A stretch of DNA of 64,000 nucleotides, taken from contig CAXXYG010000012.1 in assembly GCA_963666575.2 (NCBI GenBank), positions 248,001 to 312,000 on the forward strand, written 5' to 3'. Below are positions 19,737 to 28,852 of this stretch, in pieces. The position numbers and the translations under genes were made by a program. This DNA is from JABMQB01 sp963666575 (lineage in GTDB: Bacteria > Bacteroidota > Bacteroidia > Bacteroidales > Prolixibacteraceae). Each line of letters begins with the position of its first letter. The stretch's first letter is position 1. The notes beneath the pieces were generated by a model. It searched no databases, was not told where the DNA came from, and was given only the letters and a program-made list of their open reading frames with translations.

Positions 19737-22154
19737 ATGTATTTAGAAAGAATAGATGTATTAACAACTACAGATATAAAGAATAAAACAGTCCTTGATG
19801 ATTATTATGTGGCTTATTTAAGCCGCCAGTTAAGTTTGCTTGGCCGTCGCGAAGTGCACAATGGCCGGGCACATTTTGGCATATTTGGCGATGGCAAAGA
19901 AGTAGCTCAGGTTGCTTATGCACGTACGTTTCAAAAAGGTGATTGGCGGTCGGGTTACTACCGTGACCAAACTTTTATGCTGGCATTGGGATTACTCCAG
20001 CCTGAAGAATTTTTTGCCATGATTTATGGAGATACTGATTCTGATTATAATCCATCAACCGGAGGAAGGAATTTTAATAATCACTTCAGTACTCAAAACA
20101 TTAATGAAAGAGGGGAGATAAAAAATTTAGCAGAGCAATACAATTCTGCGTCTGATATTTCGCCTACAGGTGGGCAAATGCCCCGGTTACTCGGATTGGC
20201 GCAGGCTTCAAAAATTATCAGGCAAAATCCTGCCATGAAAAAATCCCTGAATAATAATGTTACGGGTAACGAAGTAGCATTTGCTTCAATTGGCGACGCA
20301 AGTACTTCGGAGGGTATGTTTTTTGAAACCATTAATGCCGCCGGTGTTATGCAGGTTCCTTTAGCAATAACTGTATACGACGATGGATTTGGAATTAGTG
20401 TCCCAATTGAGTTGCAAACTACAAAATCGAGTATTTCTGAAGTTTTAAAAGGATTTCAGAAAAAAAAAGGGACAAATGGCCTGCAAATTTATACGTGTAA
20501 AGGTTGGGATTATCAGAATCTTGTTAAAACATTTTCAGAAGGTATTGCTTATTGCCGAAAAACACATACACCTGTTTTGTTCCATATTAACGAATTGACT
20601 CAGCCTCTGGGCCATTCAACTTCAGGGTCGCATGAGAGGTACAAAACCAAAGATCGCCTTGATTGGGAAAATAAAAACGATGCTTTAATAAGGTTTAAAT
20701 CCTGGATAATTGAAAGTGGCATAGCCGATGTTGAATCAATTTCTGTGGTCGAAAAAAAGGCAACTAAACAGGCTCGCGAAGCCAGGGATAAAGCCTGGCA
20801 ACATTATACCAAAGGGTATATAAATGATAATAGAACCCTAAAAAACATTCTTCAGGAATTAGTTATAAAATCAGCAGGAGAATATGATAAATTAAATGAT
20901 CTGGAGGAAATTACTTCAAAACCTTTCCCTACCCGTCGTTCGTTGTTAAGTTTTGCCAAACGGTTGGTTTTTGAATTGTATCAAAATTCGGAATTAAAAG
21001 CTGAACGTAGTAAATTATTGGTATGGATCAATGAATTTCAGGAAGCCAGCGCCAACTATTACAACCGTCAATTGTACCGCGAAGGTATTGATTCAGCATT
21101 AAGGGTAAAAGCGGTTGAGCCTGTTTTTGAGGCAAATAGTCCAGAAATAACCGGTTCTGAAATTATCAATAGAAACTTTGATGCATTATTTGCTAAATAC
21201 CCCAATCTGGTAACTTTTGGCGAAGATACCGGCAAACTGGGAGGTGTTAATCAGGGCATGAAGGGGATGCAGGAAAAATACGGAGAACATAGGGTTTCCG
21301 ATACAGGCATTCGCGAAACAACCATTATTGGGCAGGGAATAGGTTTGGCTTTGCGTGGTTTTCGTCCTATTGCCGAAATTCAATACCTCGATTATTTGCT
21401 TTATGCACAATCGACGTTGAGCGATGACCTGGCAACGATGCAGTACCGTACAAAAGGGAAACAAGCTGCTCCGGTAATTATTCGAACGCGTGGCCATCAG
21501 TTGCAGGGAATGTGGCATGCCGGATCGCCCATGCAAATGATTTTAGGATCGATGCGCGGTATTTATTTATGTGTGCCACGGAATATGACTCAGGCAGCTG
21601 GTTTTTATAATACACTGCTTGAAGCCAACGACCCTGCCATCGTAATCGAACCGCTAAAAGGGTATGGGCAACGCGAAAAAGAACCATCTAATTATGGTGA
21701 TTTTAAAGTCTCCATTGGAACTCCAGAAGTTATAACTGAAGGAACTGATATTACTATTGTCACTTATGGCTGGAATGTAAATCATGCTGTTAAAGCTGCT
21801 GATTTGTTGGTTGAAAAAGGAATATCGGTTGAAGTGATTGATGTTCAAACTTTGATGCCATTTGATATTAACCACCTGATTCTGGAGTCGGTTAAAAAAA
21901 CCAATAAAGTACTTTTTGTTGATGAGGATGTTCCCGGAGGGGCAACGGCTTATATGTTGCAAAAAGTAATGGAAGAACAAAAAGCCTTTGATTATCTTGA
22001 CACATCACCCCGAACACTTACAGCACAGGAACACCGCCCGGCATATGGAATTGATGGTGAATATTTCTCGAAACCCAATGTAGAACAGATTTTTGAAATT
22101 GTGTTTGAAATGATGCGCAGTATTGATGTAAAAAAGTACCCACATTTATTTTAA
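19737..22154 (+). CDS. Fused 2-oxoacid dehydrogenase E1 alpha/beta subunit
   Basis: An 805-residue cytosolic enzyme joining the alpha and beta halves of a thiamine-diphosphate E1 component. The N-terminal half has the cofactor motif GDASTSEGMFFETINAA with VYDDGFGISV. The C-terminal half begins near residue 470 with FGEDTGKLGGVNQGM and has the beta-type VSDTGIRETTIIGQGIGLAL and VLFVDEDVPGGATAYML. Related proteins decarboxylate branched-chain 2-oxoacids or pyruvate and pass the acyl group to a lipoyl E2. No E2 or E3 gene is nearby. It has no signal peptide and looks like a core gene lying between CAZyme clusters. ATG at 19737 is the only good start. Confidence 0.88.
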   Translation: MYLERIDVLTTTDIKNKTVLDDYYVAYLSRQLSLLGRREVHNGRAHFGIFGDGKEVAQVAYARTFQKGDWRSGYYRDQTFMLALGLLQPEEFFAMIYGDTDSDYNPSTGGRNFNNHFSTQNINERGEIKNLAEQYNSASDISPTGGQMPRLLGLAQASKIIRQNPAMKKSLNNNVTGNEVAFASIGDASTSEGMFFETINAAGVMQVPLAITVYDDGFGISVPIELQTTKSSISEVLKGFQKKKGTNGLQIYTCKGWDYQNLVKTFSEGIAYCRKTHTPVLFHINELTQPLGHSTSGSHERYKTKDRLDWENKNDALIRFKSWIIESGIADVESISVVEKKATKQAREARDKAWQHYTKGYINDNRTLKNILQELVIKSAGEYDKLNDLEEITSKPFPTRRSLLSFAKRLVFELYQNSELKAERSKLLVWINEFQEASANYYNRQLYREGIDSALRVKAVEPVFEANSPEITGSEIINRNFDALFAKYPNLVTFGEDTGKLGGVNQGMKGMQEKYGEHRVSDTGIRETTIIGQGIGLALRGFRPIAEIQYLDYLLYAQSTLSDDLATMQYRTKGKQAAPVIIRTRGHQLQGMWHAGSPMQMILGSMRGIYLCVPRNMTQAAGFYNTLLEANDPAIVIEPLKGYGQREKEPSNYGDFKVSIGTPEVITEGTDITIVTYGWNVNHAVKAADLLVEKGISVEVIDVQTLMPFDINHLILESVKKTNKVLFVDEDVPGGATAYMLQKVMEEQKAFDYLDTSPRTLTAQEHRPAYGIDGEYFSKPNVEQIFEIVFEMMRSIDVKKYPHLF

Positions 22155-22206
22155 TAATTTTAGTTCCGAATTGTATCTTGCATATAAATTAATTACAACT
22201 TAATTT

Positions 22207-23262
22207 ATGGAAAAAAAGGTAAATTACTTTCTGTGGATTTTGATTATTTTAGTATTTGTTCAATGTACAAATACTGATAAACCAATTACTTATTTAATTC
22301 ATTTTTCCGAGTTACAAACAAATTCAACTGCCAGTTTGCGTGGCCTTTTTGTTGTTGATGAAAATGTAGTTTGGGCAAGTGGTTCAGAAGGAACAGTGCT
22401 TTTAACTACCGATGGGGGAAATAATTGGAAAAACTGTTCTATACAGGGGGCTGAAGAAAATGATTTTCGAAGTATTTGTGCATGGGATAAAAACAAGGCG
22501 TTGGTTTTTGGAATTAACGGCCCTTCGTTTGGATATCTTTCTGAAGATGGTGGGCAATCATGGCAAGTGATTTTTAAGGATACAACCGATGGATTATTTT
22601 TTAACAGCTTAAAATTTGCTGATGCACGTATTGGTTTAGCTATCAGCGATCCAATTGAAGGAAAACCTTTTCTGATAAAAACCATCGATGGTGGAAAAAC
22701 ATGGAAGCAAATTACCACAATTCCTGATGCTATTGAAGGGGAAGCCAATTTTGCTGCTTCGAATACCTGTATTGAATTTCTGCCTTCAGGAAATGGTTGG
22801 ATGGTAACAGGTGGAGCAGTAGCTAGGTGTTTTTATTCGTCCGATTTTGGAGAGAACTGGAAAGTGGCTGAAACAACAATGATTTCAGGAACTCCTGCAG
22901 CGGGTGTTTTCTCAGTTTGTTTTAAAAACGATTCAGAAGGAGTGATGGTTGGTGGAGCATATGACCAACCTCAATTAAATAAAAACATTGCAGCTTATAC
23001 TACCGATGGCGGAAAATCCTGGACTTCTTCTGTAATTATGCCTAAAGAATACCGTTCGTGTGTTCAGTTTATTTCTGAAAAAAGAGAAAATTTATTTTTG
23101 TCGATAGGTAAAACAGGTTGCGATATCTCAACCGATAATGGTAAAACCTGGAATTTTGTATCGGATAAAGGTTATTATACATTTAAGGTAATTCCAGGTA
23201 AATTGGAGGGGTTTTTTGCCGGAGATAATGGACGAATTAATAAAGTTATGATAACTAATTGA
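22207..23262 (+). CDS. YCF48/BNR-repeat beta-propeller lipoprotein
   Basis: A 351-residue lipoprotein (signal ends LVFVQC, Cys21). The body is a propeller built from Asp-box repeats of the form DGGxxW: DGGNNWK, DGGQSWQ, DGGKTWK, FGENWK, DGGKSWT and DNGKTWN, roughly evenly spaced. Such proteins resemble the photosystem assembly factor YCF48 and sialidase-type propellers; in Bacteroidota they are often labelled oxidoreductase without basis. The sialidase catalytic residues are not evident, so a binding or scaffold role is more likely. It starts 52 bases after the E1 gene. Confidence 0.75.
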   Translation: MEKKVNYFLWILIILVFVQCTNTDKPITYLIHFSELQTNSTASLRGLFVVDENVVWASGSEGTVLLTTDGGNNWKNCSIQGAEENDFRSICAWDKNKALVFGINGPSFGYLSEDGGQSWQVIFKDTTDGLFFNSLKFADARIGLAISDPIEGKPFLIKTIDGGKTWKQITTIPDAIEGEANFAASNTCIEFLPSGNGWMVTGGAVARCFYSSDFGENWKVAETTMISGTPAAGVFSVCFKNDSEGVMVGGAYDQPQLNKNIAAYTTDGGKSWTSSVIMPKEYRSCVQFISEKRENLFLSIGKTGCDISTDNGKTWNFVSDKGYYTFKVIPGKLEGFFAGDNGRINKVMITN

Positions 23263-23411
23263 TTATTATAGTTATATCAACCTCGAAATTGCACTGATTT
23301 GTTTTTACTTTAAAAAGACTTGTAACTAAAAGTTTTATTGTGCGTCATAATTTTAGCGGTGATTTTTTAAAATCCCTGTTGTAGTAGGTTTAATTATGAT
23401 TAAGAGTTGCC

Positions 23412-25829
23412 ATGATAAAAAATTTGTTCAAACACAGTTTACGTTCGCTTAAAAAACAAAAAGGGTACGTTTTTATAAATATTTTAGGATTAGCAATTGG
23501 TATTGCCTGTAGTTTAATCATCACACTTTTTGTATTTCACCAGTTAAGTTACGATCAGTATCATGTAAAAAAAGACCGGCTTTACCGGCTGGTTTTGGAT
23601 GGAAAAATTGGTGACCAGGAGGTGTATGTTTCATCAACGGCTGCAGTCATTGGGCCTACAATTGTAAACGATTTTCCGGAAGTGGAAAGTATATGCCGGT
23701 TAAATACCTTTGGTGAAACTATCGTAAAAAATGAAGATGATATTTTTACAATTACTGATTTTGCTGAAGTTGACTCTACTTTTTTTGAATTGTTTTCCAT
23801 CTCATTGTTAAAAGGTGATATTAAAACGGTTCTAAATGCCCCAAATACTATGGTGCTTTCGGCATCAACTGCAAAAAAGATTTTTGGAAATGAAAATCCA
23901 ATTAATAAAGCATTAAAAATAAATACAAGGAAAGAACCGTACAGGGTAACTGGTGTAATGGAAGACTTCCCGGAGAATACCCACTTTAATGCCGATATAT
24001 TAACGTCGTTTATGACTAATCGCAGGTCAAGTGATGGGGAATGGCTGAATAACAGTTTTTCGACGTATGTATTGTTAAAACCAAACACCAATCCTCAGCA
24101 AGTAAATGCTAAGTTTCCTGGTATGATTGAAAAATATATTGGGCCACGGGTTTTAGAAATGTTTGGAGTTACTTTGAGTGATTTTCTGGCCAAAGGGAAC
24201 AGGTATAATTTTAACTTGCAACCCATAACAAAAATACATTTGGATCCTACTGTTGAACATGAAGTTAAACCGGCAACAGATCCAAAATATTTGTACATTT
24301 TTGGTAGCATTGCCATTTTAATTATTGTAATTGCTTCCATCAATTTTATGAACCTTTCAACTGCTCAGGCTACAAAAAGAGCAAAGGAGGTAGGAATAAA
24401 AAAAGCAAGTGGTTCGTCACGGTGGGCATTAATTATTCAATTTTTATCTGATTCTACCATCATCTCATTTTTAGCATTAATACTGGCTGTGGTTATAGTA
24501 TTAGTAGCTCTTCCTTCTTTTAATAATTTATTGGGTTCTGAAGTGCGTCTTGGTTTATTTAGCAACTGGTACACATTACCTGGATTAGTGATTTTTTCGT
24601 TGGTAGTTGGTATAATTGCCGGCATTTATCCTGCTTTTTACCTTTCGTCGTTTAGCCCGAATGTGGTGTTACGTGGAAAAGTAAGGGACGGGATAAAAAA
24701 TGGAAAACTTCGCAGTGTCCTGGTTTCGCTTCAGTTTCTGATTTCAATTATTCTAATCATTGGAACAATGATCATGTACCGGCAATTGGAATTTATGCTT
24801 AAAAAAGATCTTGGATTTAGTAAAGACCATTTACTGGTGATTCAGCATGCTGGCGATATTGGTGATAAATCACAAACATTTAAAGAAGAACTGTTACGCA
24901 TTCAGGGAATTGCAAATGTTTCGGCATCAACTGCTGTTCCGGGGCATAACAATAATAATAATGGTTATTCGATGGAAGGCCGTTCGGCTGAAACATTTTT
25001 AATGCAAACTAATTGGGTCGATTACGATTTTTTTGATACCTATGGAATTAAACTAGCCGATGGCCGGTTTTTTGATAAACAGCATACCAGCGATAAGGAT
25101 GCGTGTATTGTGAATCAACGGGCAATGATTGAATTTGGATTGGCTGCCATTAATTCTGCCAGGTTTATTGTAAATGATAACGATGAAACTACTTATCTCC
25201 CAATAATTGGTGTGAGTAATGATTTTCATTTTAATTCGCTTCACAACCGAATTACTCCTTATGTTATGAGGTTTAAAGGCGATAATCAGAATTGGGGATA
25301 TATAAGTGTTAAATTTGCTGCCACAGCTACTCCCCAAACCATTAATCAAATCGAAGATGTTTGGAAAACATTTGCCTCTAATAATCCTCTTCAGTACTTT
25401 TTTATGGAAAATGATTTTTCGCACATGTATAAGACTGAAAGTCAAAATGCACAGTTATCAGTCTTTTTTGCCATTTTGGGTATTTTTATTGCGGCCCTGG
25501 GATTGTTTGGTTTAACCTCATTTACTATCGAACAACGCACCAAAGAAGTTGGTGTACGCAAGGCTTTGGGGGCATCAACTTCAAGTATATTTTACCTGAT
25601 ATCAAAAGAAATAATTGTGTTGGTTTGTATTGCTACGGTAATTGCCTGGCCGTTAATTTATTTTATAGCCGACAAATGGCTTCAAAATTATTATTATAGA
25701 ATTTCCCTTGGTTTTTTTGAATTTATCCTGGGATTTTTGATTGCTATTTCAATTGCTTTGGCAACGATTAGTTACCGTACAGTAAAATCGGTAAGAGTGA
25801 ATCCTGCGCTTACCCTTCGGTATGAATAG
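23412..25829 (+). CDS. FtsX/MacB-type ABC transporter permease
   Basis: An 805-residue membrane protein with the fused double-permease layout common in Bacteroidota. One helix at about residues 19-41 follows the start MIKNLFKHSLRSLKKQKGY. Then a periplasmic MacB-like domain, three to four helices around 285-445 (first FtsX core with SINFMNLSTAQATKRAKEVGIKKASGS), a second periplasmic domain, and a last set of helices from about 680 with EQRTKEVGVRKALGAS. It ends VRVNPALTLRYE, typical for the family. The ATPase partner is not in the window. Likely moves a lipid, peptide or drug, or works in envelope upkeep. It has no clear link to glycan use. Confidence 0.88.
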   Translation: MIKNLFKHSLRSLKKQKGYVFINILGLAIGIACSLIITLFVFHQLSYDQYHVKKDRLYRLVLDGKIGDQEVYVSSTAAVIGPTIVNDFPEVESICRLNTFGETIVKNEDDIFTITDFAEVDSTFFELFSISLLKGDIKTVLNAPNTMVLSASTAKKIFGNENPINKALKINTRKEPYRVTGVMEDFPENTHFNADILTSFMTNRRSSDGEWLNNSFSTYVLLKPNTNPQQVNAKFPGMIEKYIGPRVLEMFGVTLSDFLAKGNRYNFNLQPITKIHLDPTVEHEVKPATDPKYLYIFGSIAILIIVIASINFMNLSTAQATKRAKEVGIKKASGSSRWALIIQFLSDSTIISFLALILAVVIVLVALPSFNNLLGSEVRLGLFSNWYTLPGLVIFSLVVGIIAGIYPAFYLSSFSPNVVLRGKVRDGIKNGKLRSVLVSLQFLISIILIIGTMIMYRQLEFMLKKDLGFSKDHLLVIQHAGDIGDKSQTFKEELLRIQGIANVSASTAVPGHNNNNNGYSMEGRSAETFLMQTNWVDYDFFDTYGIKLADGRFFDKQHTSDKDACIVNQRAMIEFGLAAINSARFIVNDNDETTYLPIIGVSNDFHFNSLHNRITPYVMRFKGDNQNWGYISVKFAATATPQTINQIEDVWKTFASNNPLQYFFMENDFSHMYKTESQNAQLSVFFAILGIFIAALGLFGLTSFTIEQRTKEVGVRKALGASTSSIFYLISKEIIVLVCIATVIAWPLIYFIADKWLQNYYYRISLGFFEFILGFLIAISIALATISYRTVKSVRVNPALTLRYE

Positions 25830-25845
25830 CCGGTTTTTTGAATGA

Positions 25846-26340
25846 TTAAATGAGATTCAAATTTAAAGGAATTGAATGCCAATCACTATAATTGATTAAG
25901 CCTTTAATAAATTCTTCTTTTCTGATGGCTGTTTTTGCATCTGTATCAATGGCATAAATGTATTCCATATTCTGAATGTATTTGTCTGAAGTCTGACAAA
26001 TTTCTTTTGGAGTTAGAATTTGTCCTAAAGAAAGTTGGCAGGCTTCCAGAATTCGTCGATCCAAATAATCATTGTAATCATTTTTTAATGCAAATCCTTT
26101 TTTCCGGGTTAATGTATCCATACAACCCAATTCGATATTATAAATACATCCTCGGCATACAGCATCAGTCTCTAATACGAGTTTAAGCCGAAGTGAATTA
26201 TTATCCCTGATTTGATGCGCCACCGAATGGTATGAATGTTTATAGGAATCCAATGCAGGTATATTTTCCTTTGTGGCAAATTCACGAATGATGTCAAAAA
26301 AATGGTGAATTCTAATTGTAATATCAAACGATTGTATCAT
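25846..26340 (-). CDS. DUF1284-like cysteine-containing protein
   Basis: A 164-residue cytosolic protein. It fits the DUF1284 pattern: an early IRIHHFF stretch, a metal-binding-like CRGCIYNIELGC in the middle, then LDRRILEACQLSLGQILTPKEIC. The clustered cysteines (CxxC, a third Cys eight residues later, one more near 119) suggest a bound metal or Fe-S group. Function unknown. It converges on the permease gene with only 16 bases between the stops and diverges from the LacI gene. Family match is from memory of the motif and is moderately sure. Confidence 0.6.
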   Translation of the reverse strand: MIQSFDITIRIHHFFDIIREFATKENIPALDSYKHSYHSVAHQIRDNNSLRLKLVLETDAVCRGCIYNIELGCMDTLTRKKGFALKNDYNDYLDRRILEACQLSLGQILTPKEICQTSDKYIQNMEYIYAIDTDAKTAIRKEEFIKGLINYSDWHSIPLNLNLI

Positions 26341-26566
26341 TATATCGATTTATAGTTTTAGCCAGAACAGTACGAATTATGTAATCTTCATTCAAGGCTT
26401 TTGTCTTAACCTTCCGTTTTTCGGTTTTTAGAATTTTAAAATTAATATTTTTCGGTTTATATAGTGTGATTACCTTTTTGATTTTTAATTATTTAGAACG
26501 TAACAAATTCAGTTATTTTAAGAAGTAACAGGAGATGGGTGTTTTGTAACATAATTTATTCCATTG

Positions 26567-26594
26567 TTTGTTTAATCGATTAAGCATAATTTTG
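26567..26594 (+). promoter_or_regulatory. Promoter of the LacI-GH172-fucP-GH116 cluster
   Basis: TTTG at 26567-26570 and TAATTTTG at 26587-26594 match the Bacteroidota -33 and -7 boxes, though the 16-base gap is shorter than usual. A transcript starting near 26601 would have a leader of about 20 bases to the LacI ATG at 26623. Confidence 0.5.
26572..26583. promoter_or_regulatory. Likely LacI-family operator (TTAATCGATTAA)
   Basis: A perfect 12-base palindrome with a central CG, the usual centre of LacI-family sites. It lies exactly between the two promoter boxes, 39 bases before the LacI gene, so binding would block RNA polymerase. Self-regulation and control of the genes behind it is the simple reading. 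Confidence 0.55.
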
Positions 26595-26622
26595 AACTTC
26601 AATTAAAACAATTGGGATTTAG

Positions 26623-27642
26623 ATGAAAGGCAGGCAAGGAAAAAAAGTATCGTTAAAAGATATTGCCAATAAGGTTGGTGTTTCAACAGCTTTGGTTTCG
26701 TATGTTATGAACGGGCAGGAGAAGGAAAAAAGAGTGGGTGCTGAGGTTGTGAAAAAAATTAAAAAGGTAGCCGAAGAATTAAATTATACGCCTAATCAAA
26801 TTGCCCGCAGCCTTCGGAAAGGTACTACAAAAACACTTGGTTTGCTGGTCGCTGATATTGCCAATCCTTTTTTTGGGACTTTGGCAAGAGTAGTTGAAGA
26901 TGAGGCTAATAAGTTTGGATATACAGTAGTAATAGGAAGCTCAGATGAAGACAGCGATAAACTGGGTAGACTAATTGATACCCTGTGTAACCGGCAGGTT
27001 GATGGATTTATAATTATCCCACCAGAAGGATCAGATAACCATATAAGTGGATTATTAAAAAAGGAAGTTCCGGTAGTATTAACCGACCGTTATTTTCCCG
27101 ATCAAAAAACAAGCTATGTTGTCCTCGACAATTATTCGGCAACAAATGAAGCCACAAAATACCTTATTGGTAAAGGTTTAAAACGAATAGTGATGGTTGC
27201 TCATAATTCATCGTTAATTCATATGCAGGAGCGGGTCAAAGGTTATAAAGAAGCCATGGAAGCCCATCATTTGGGAATTCGTGTTATGGTGGAAAAAATG
27301 AAGTACGGTGATTCAAAAGCTGCAATGGCAAAATCGTTACTGAAGTTGACTACCGGCAAAGTACCTGTTGATGCCCTTATTTTTGCAACAAACTCATTGT
27401 CGATAAATGGTTTGTATTTTATTAAAAATTCCGACCTGAGAGTTCCTAAGGATTTGGCAATTATTGGATTTGATGGCAATGAAGCCTTTGATTTTTTTTA
27501 TTCGCCATTAACTTATATTAATCAACCCATCGAAAAAATGGGCAAAGAATCAGTTCGGATTCTTATTGATCAAATGAATGGTTCTAATAAAACAGAGCAT
27601 ATAATATTAGATCATCAGTTTATTGTAAGGCAATCATGTTAG
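26623..27642 (+). CDS. LacI-family transcription regulator
   Basis: A 339-residue regulator. The N-terminal helix-turn-helix is clear (VSLKDIANKVGVSTALVSYVMNG, then YTPNQIARSLRKG as hinge helix region), followed by a periplasmic-binding-protein-like sensor domain (LGLLVADIANPFFGTLARVVE, DGFIIIPPEG, AIIGFDGNEAFDFF). It binds a sugar or sugar phosphate and normally represses or activates neighbouring catabolic genes. Immediately downstream, on the same strand, are GH172, a DUF6786-like lipoprotein, a FucP-type symporter and GH116, its likely regulon. A palindromic operator lies in its own promoter. Confidence 0.92.
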   Translation: MKGRQGKKVSLKDIANKVGVSTALVSYVMNGQEKEKRVGAEVVKKIKKVAEELNYTPNQIARSLRKGTTKTLGLLVADIANPFFGTLARVVEDEANKFGYTVVIGSSDEDSDKLGRLIDTLCNRQVDGFIIIPPEGSDNHISGLLKKEVPVVLTDRYFPDQKTSYVVLDNYSATNEATKYLIGKGLKRIVMVAHNSSLIHMQERVKGYKEAMEAHHLGIRVMVEKMKYGDSKAAMAKSLLKLTTGKVPVDALIFATNSLSINGLYFIKNSDLRVPKDLAIIGFDGNEAFDFFYSPLTYINQPIEKMGKESVRILIDQMNGSNKTEHIILDHQFIVRQSC

Positions 27643-27670
27643 TTTGTAACGTTTAATTAAATTTTTTATA

Positions 27671-28828
27671 ATGAAAACAATAGTTCTTTTTTTTATTGCA
27701 GGAATCTTTTTTGTTTCCTCATTTGCCCAGTCTGCTTTTAATGGGCTTGATATGAATATGGGCAATCTTTTTAGATTGTCCGATGCTAAAACTTTTTCCA
27801 TCAGCCCCGAAAATTTCACCGGCGAAAAGGGTAAAGGTGGCATGGCCAGGCTCGAAGATGCAACAACTCCAAATGCTGCCAATGCTGCCGATGTAGCCCG
27901 CGACTTGGGGCAGGGTTGGAAAGTTAATCCGTTTATCAGGATAAAACCCGGACAAACATTTACAATGGCTGAAATTGATGGTTCCGGTGCAATACAACAC
28001 ATTTGGATGACCCCAACAGGAAATTGGAAATATTCAATCATTCGTATTTATTGGGATGGGGAAAAAGAACCGTCGGTTGAATGCCCGGTTGGAAGTTTTT
28101 TTGGTATGGGCTGGAACGAATACGCGCCTCTGAATTCATTGGCAGTTTGTGTAAATCCGGGAAGTGCCTTTAATTGTTATTGGCAAATGCCTTTCCGCAA
28201 AAAATGCAAAATTACAATGCAAAATATTAACGATCAGGAGGAAATGCGCTTGTATTACCAGGTTGATTATACTTTAACCGATGTTCCTGATGATGCTGCC
28301 TATTTCCATGCACAATACCGGCGTACAAATCCAAATAGCACATCGGACTATACCATTGTTGATAACATTACAGGCAAAGGCCAGTATGTTGGACTTTACC
28401 TTGCCTGGGGAGTTAACAACAATGGTTGGTGGGGCGAAGGCGAAATTAAGTTTTTTATGGATGGCGATAAAAAGTTCCCTACCATTTGTGGCACAGGTAC
28501 CGAAGATTATTTCTGTGGGTCGTATAATTTTGACCGCGAAGGGCAATACAAAGAATTTACTACTCCCTATGCAGGCCTTCATCAGGTTATTCGCCCCGAT
28601 GGAGCCTATAAATCACAACAACGGTTTGGGCTTTACCGCTGGCATATTCTTGATCCCATTCGGTTTGAAAAAGATTTAAAAGTGACCATTCAGGATTTGG
28701 GTTGGCGTTCGGGGCATCGGTATTTGCCACAAAAGTCGGATATCTCCTCAGTGGTTTATTGGTACCAGACCGAACCTCATGCAACATTTCCACAGCTTCC
28801 TTCAAAAGATGATTTAGAGGTTAATTAA
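27671..28828 (+). CDS. GH172 (DUF2961) secreted glycosidase
   Basis: A 385-residue protein with a signal peptide (FFIAGIFFVSSFAQ). The sequence follows DUF2961, now GH172: NLFRLSDAKTFSISPENF, GKGGMA, the repeated jelly-roll strands IRIKPGQTFTMAEIDG and IQHIWMT, CPVGSFFGMGWNEY, and the highly conserved GTGTEDYFCGSYNF that holds a catalytic-site Glu. Known members act on furanose sugars: difructose dianhydride and D-arabinofuranosides or D-fructofuranosides. Length is normal for a single-domain member. It starts 28 bases after lacI, so it is probably in that operon. Confidence 0.85.
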   Translation: MKTIVLFFIAGIFFVSSFAQSAFNGLDMNMGNLFRLSDAKTFSISPENFTGEKGKGGMARLEDATTPNAANAADVARDLGQGWKVNPFIRIKPGQTFTMAEIDGSGAIQHIWMTPTGNWKYSIIRIYWDGEKEPSVECPVGSFFGMGWNEYAPLNSLAVCVNPGSAFNCYWQMPFRKKCKITMQNINDQEEMRLYYQVDYTLTDVPDDAAYFHAQYRRTNPNSTSDYTIVDNITGKGQYVGLYLAWGVNNNGWWGEGEIKFFMDGDKKFPTICGTGTEDYFCGSYNFDREGQYKEFTTPYAGLHQVIRPDGAYKSQQRFGLYRWHILDPIRFEKDLKVTIQDLGWRSGHRYLPQKSDISSVVYWYQTEPHATFPQLPSKDDLEVN

Positions 28829-28852
28829 GTTTGGTTAATATCAATTTTATTT

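Noticed and set aside
22299..22748. 149-codon minus-strand frame inside the YCF48-like gene
   Set aside because: Fully inside a well-supported gene, no family resemblance, explained as a shadow frame.
23582..24091. 169-codon minus-strand frame inside the ABC permease gene
   Set aside because: Shadow of a strongly conserved permease; composition is not protein-like.
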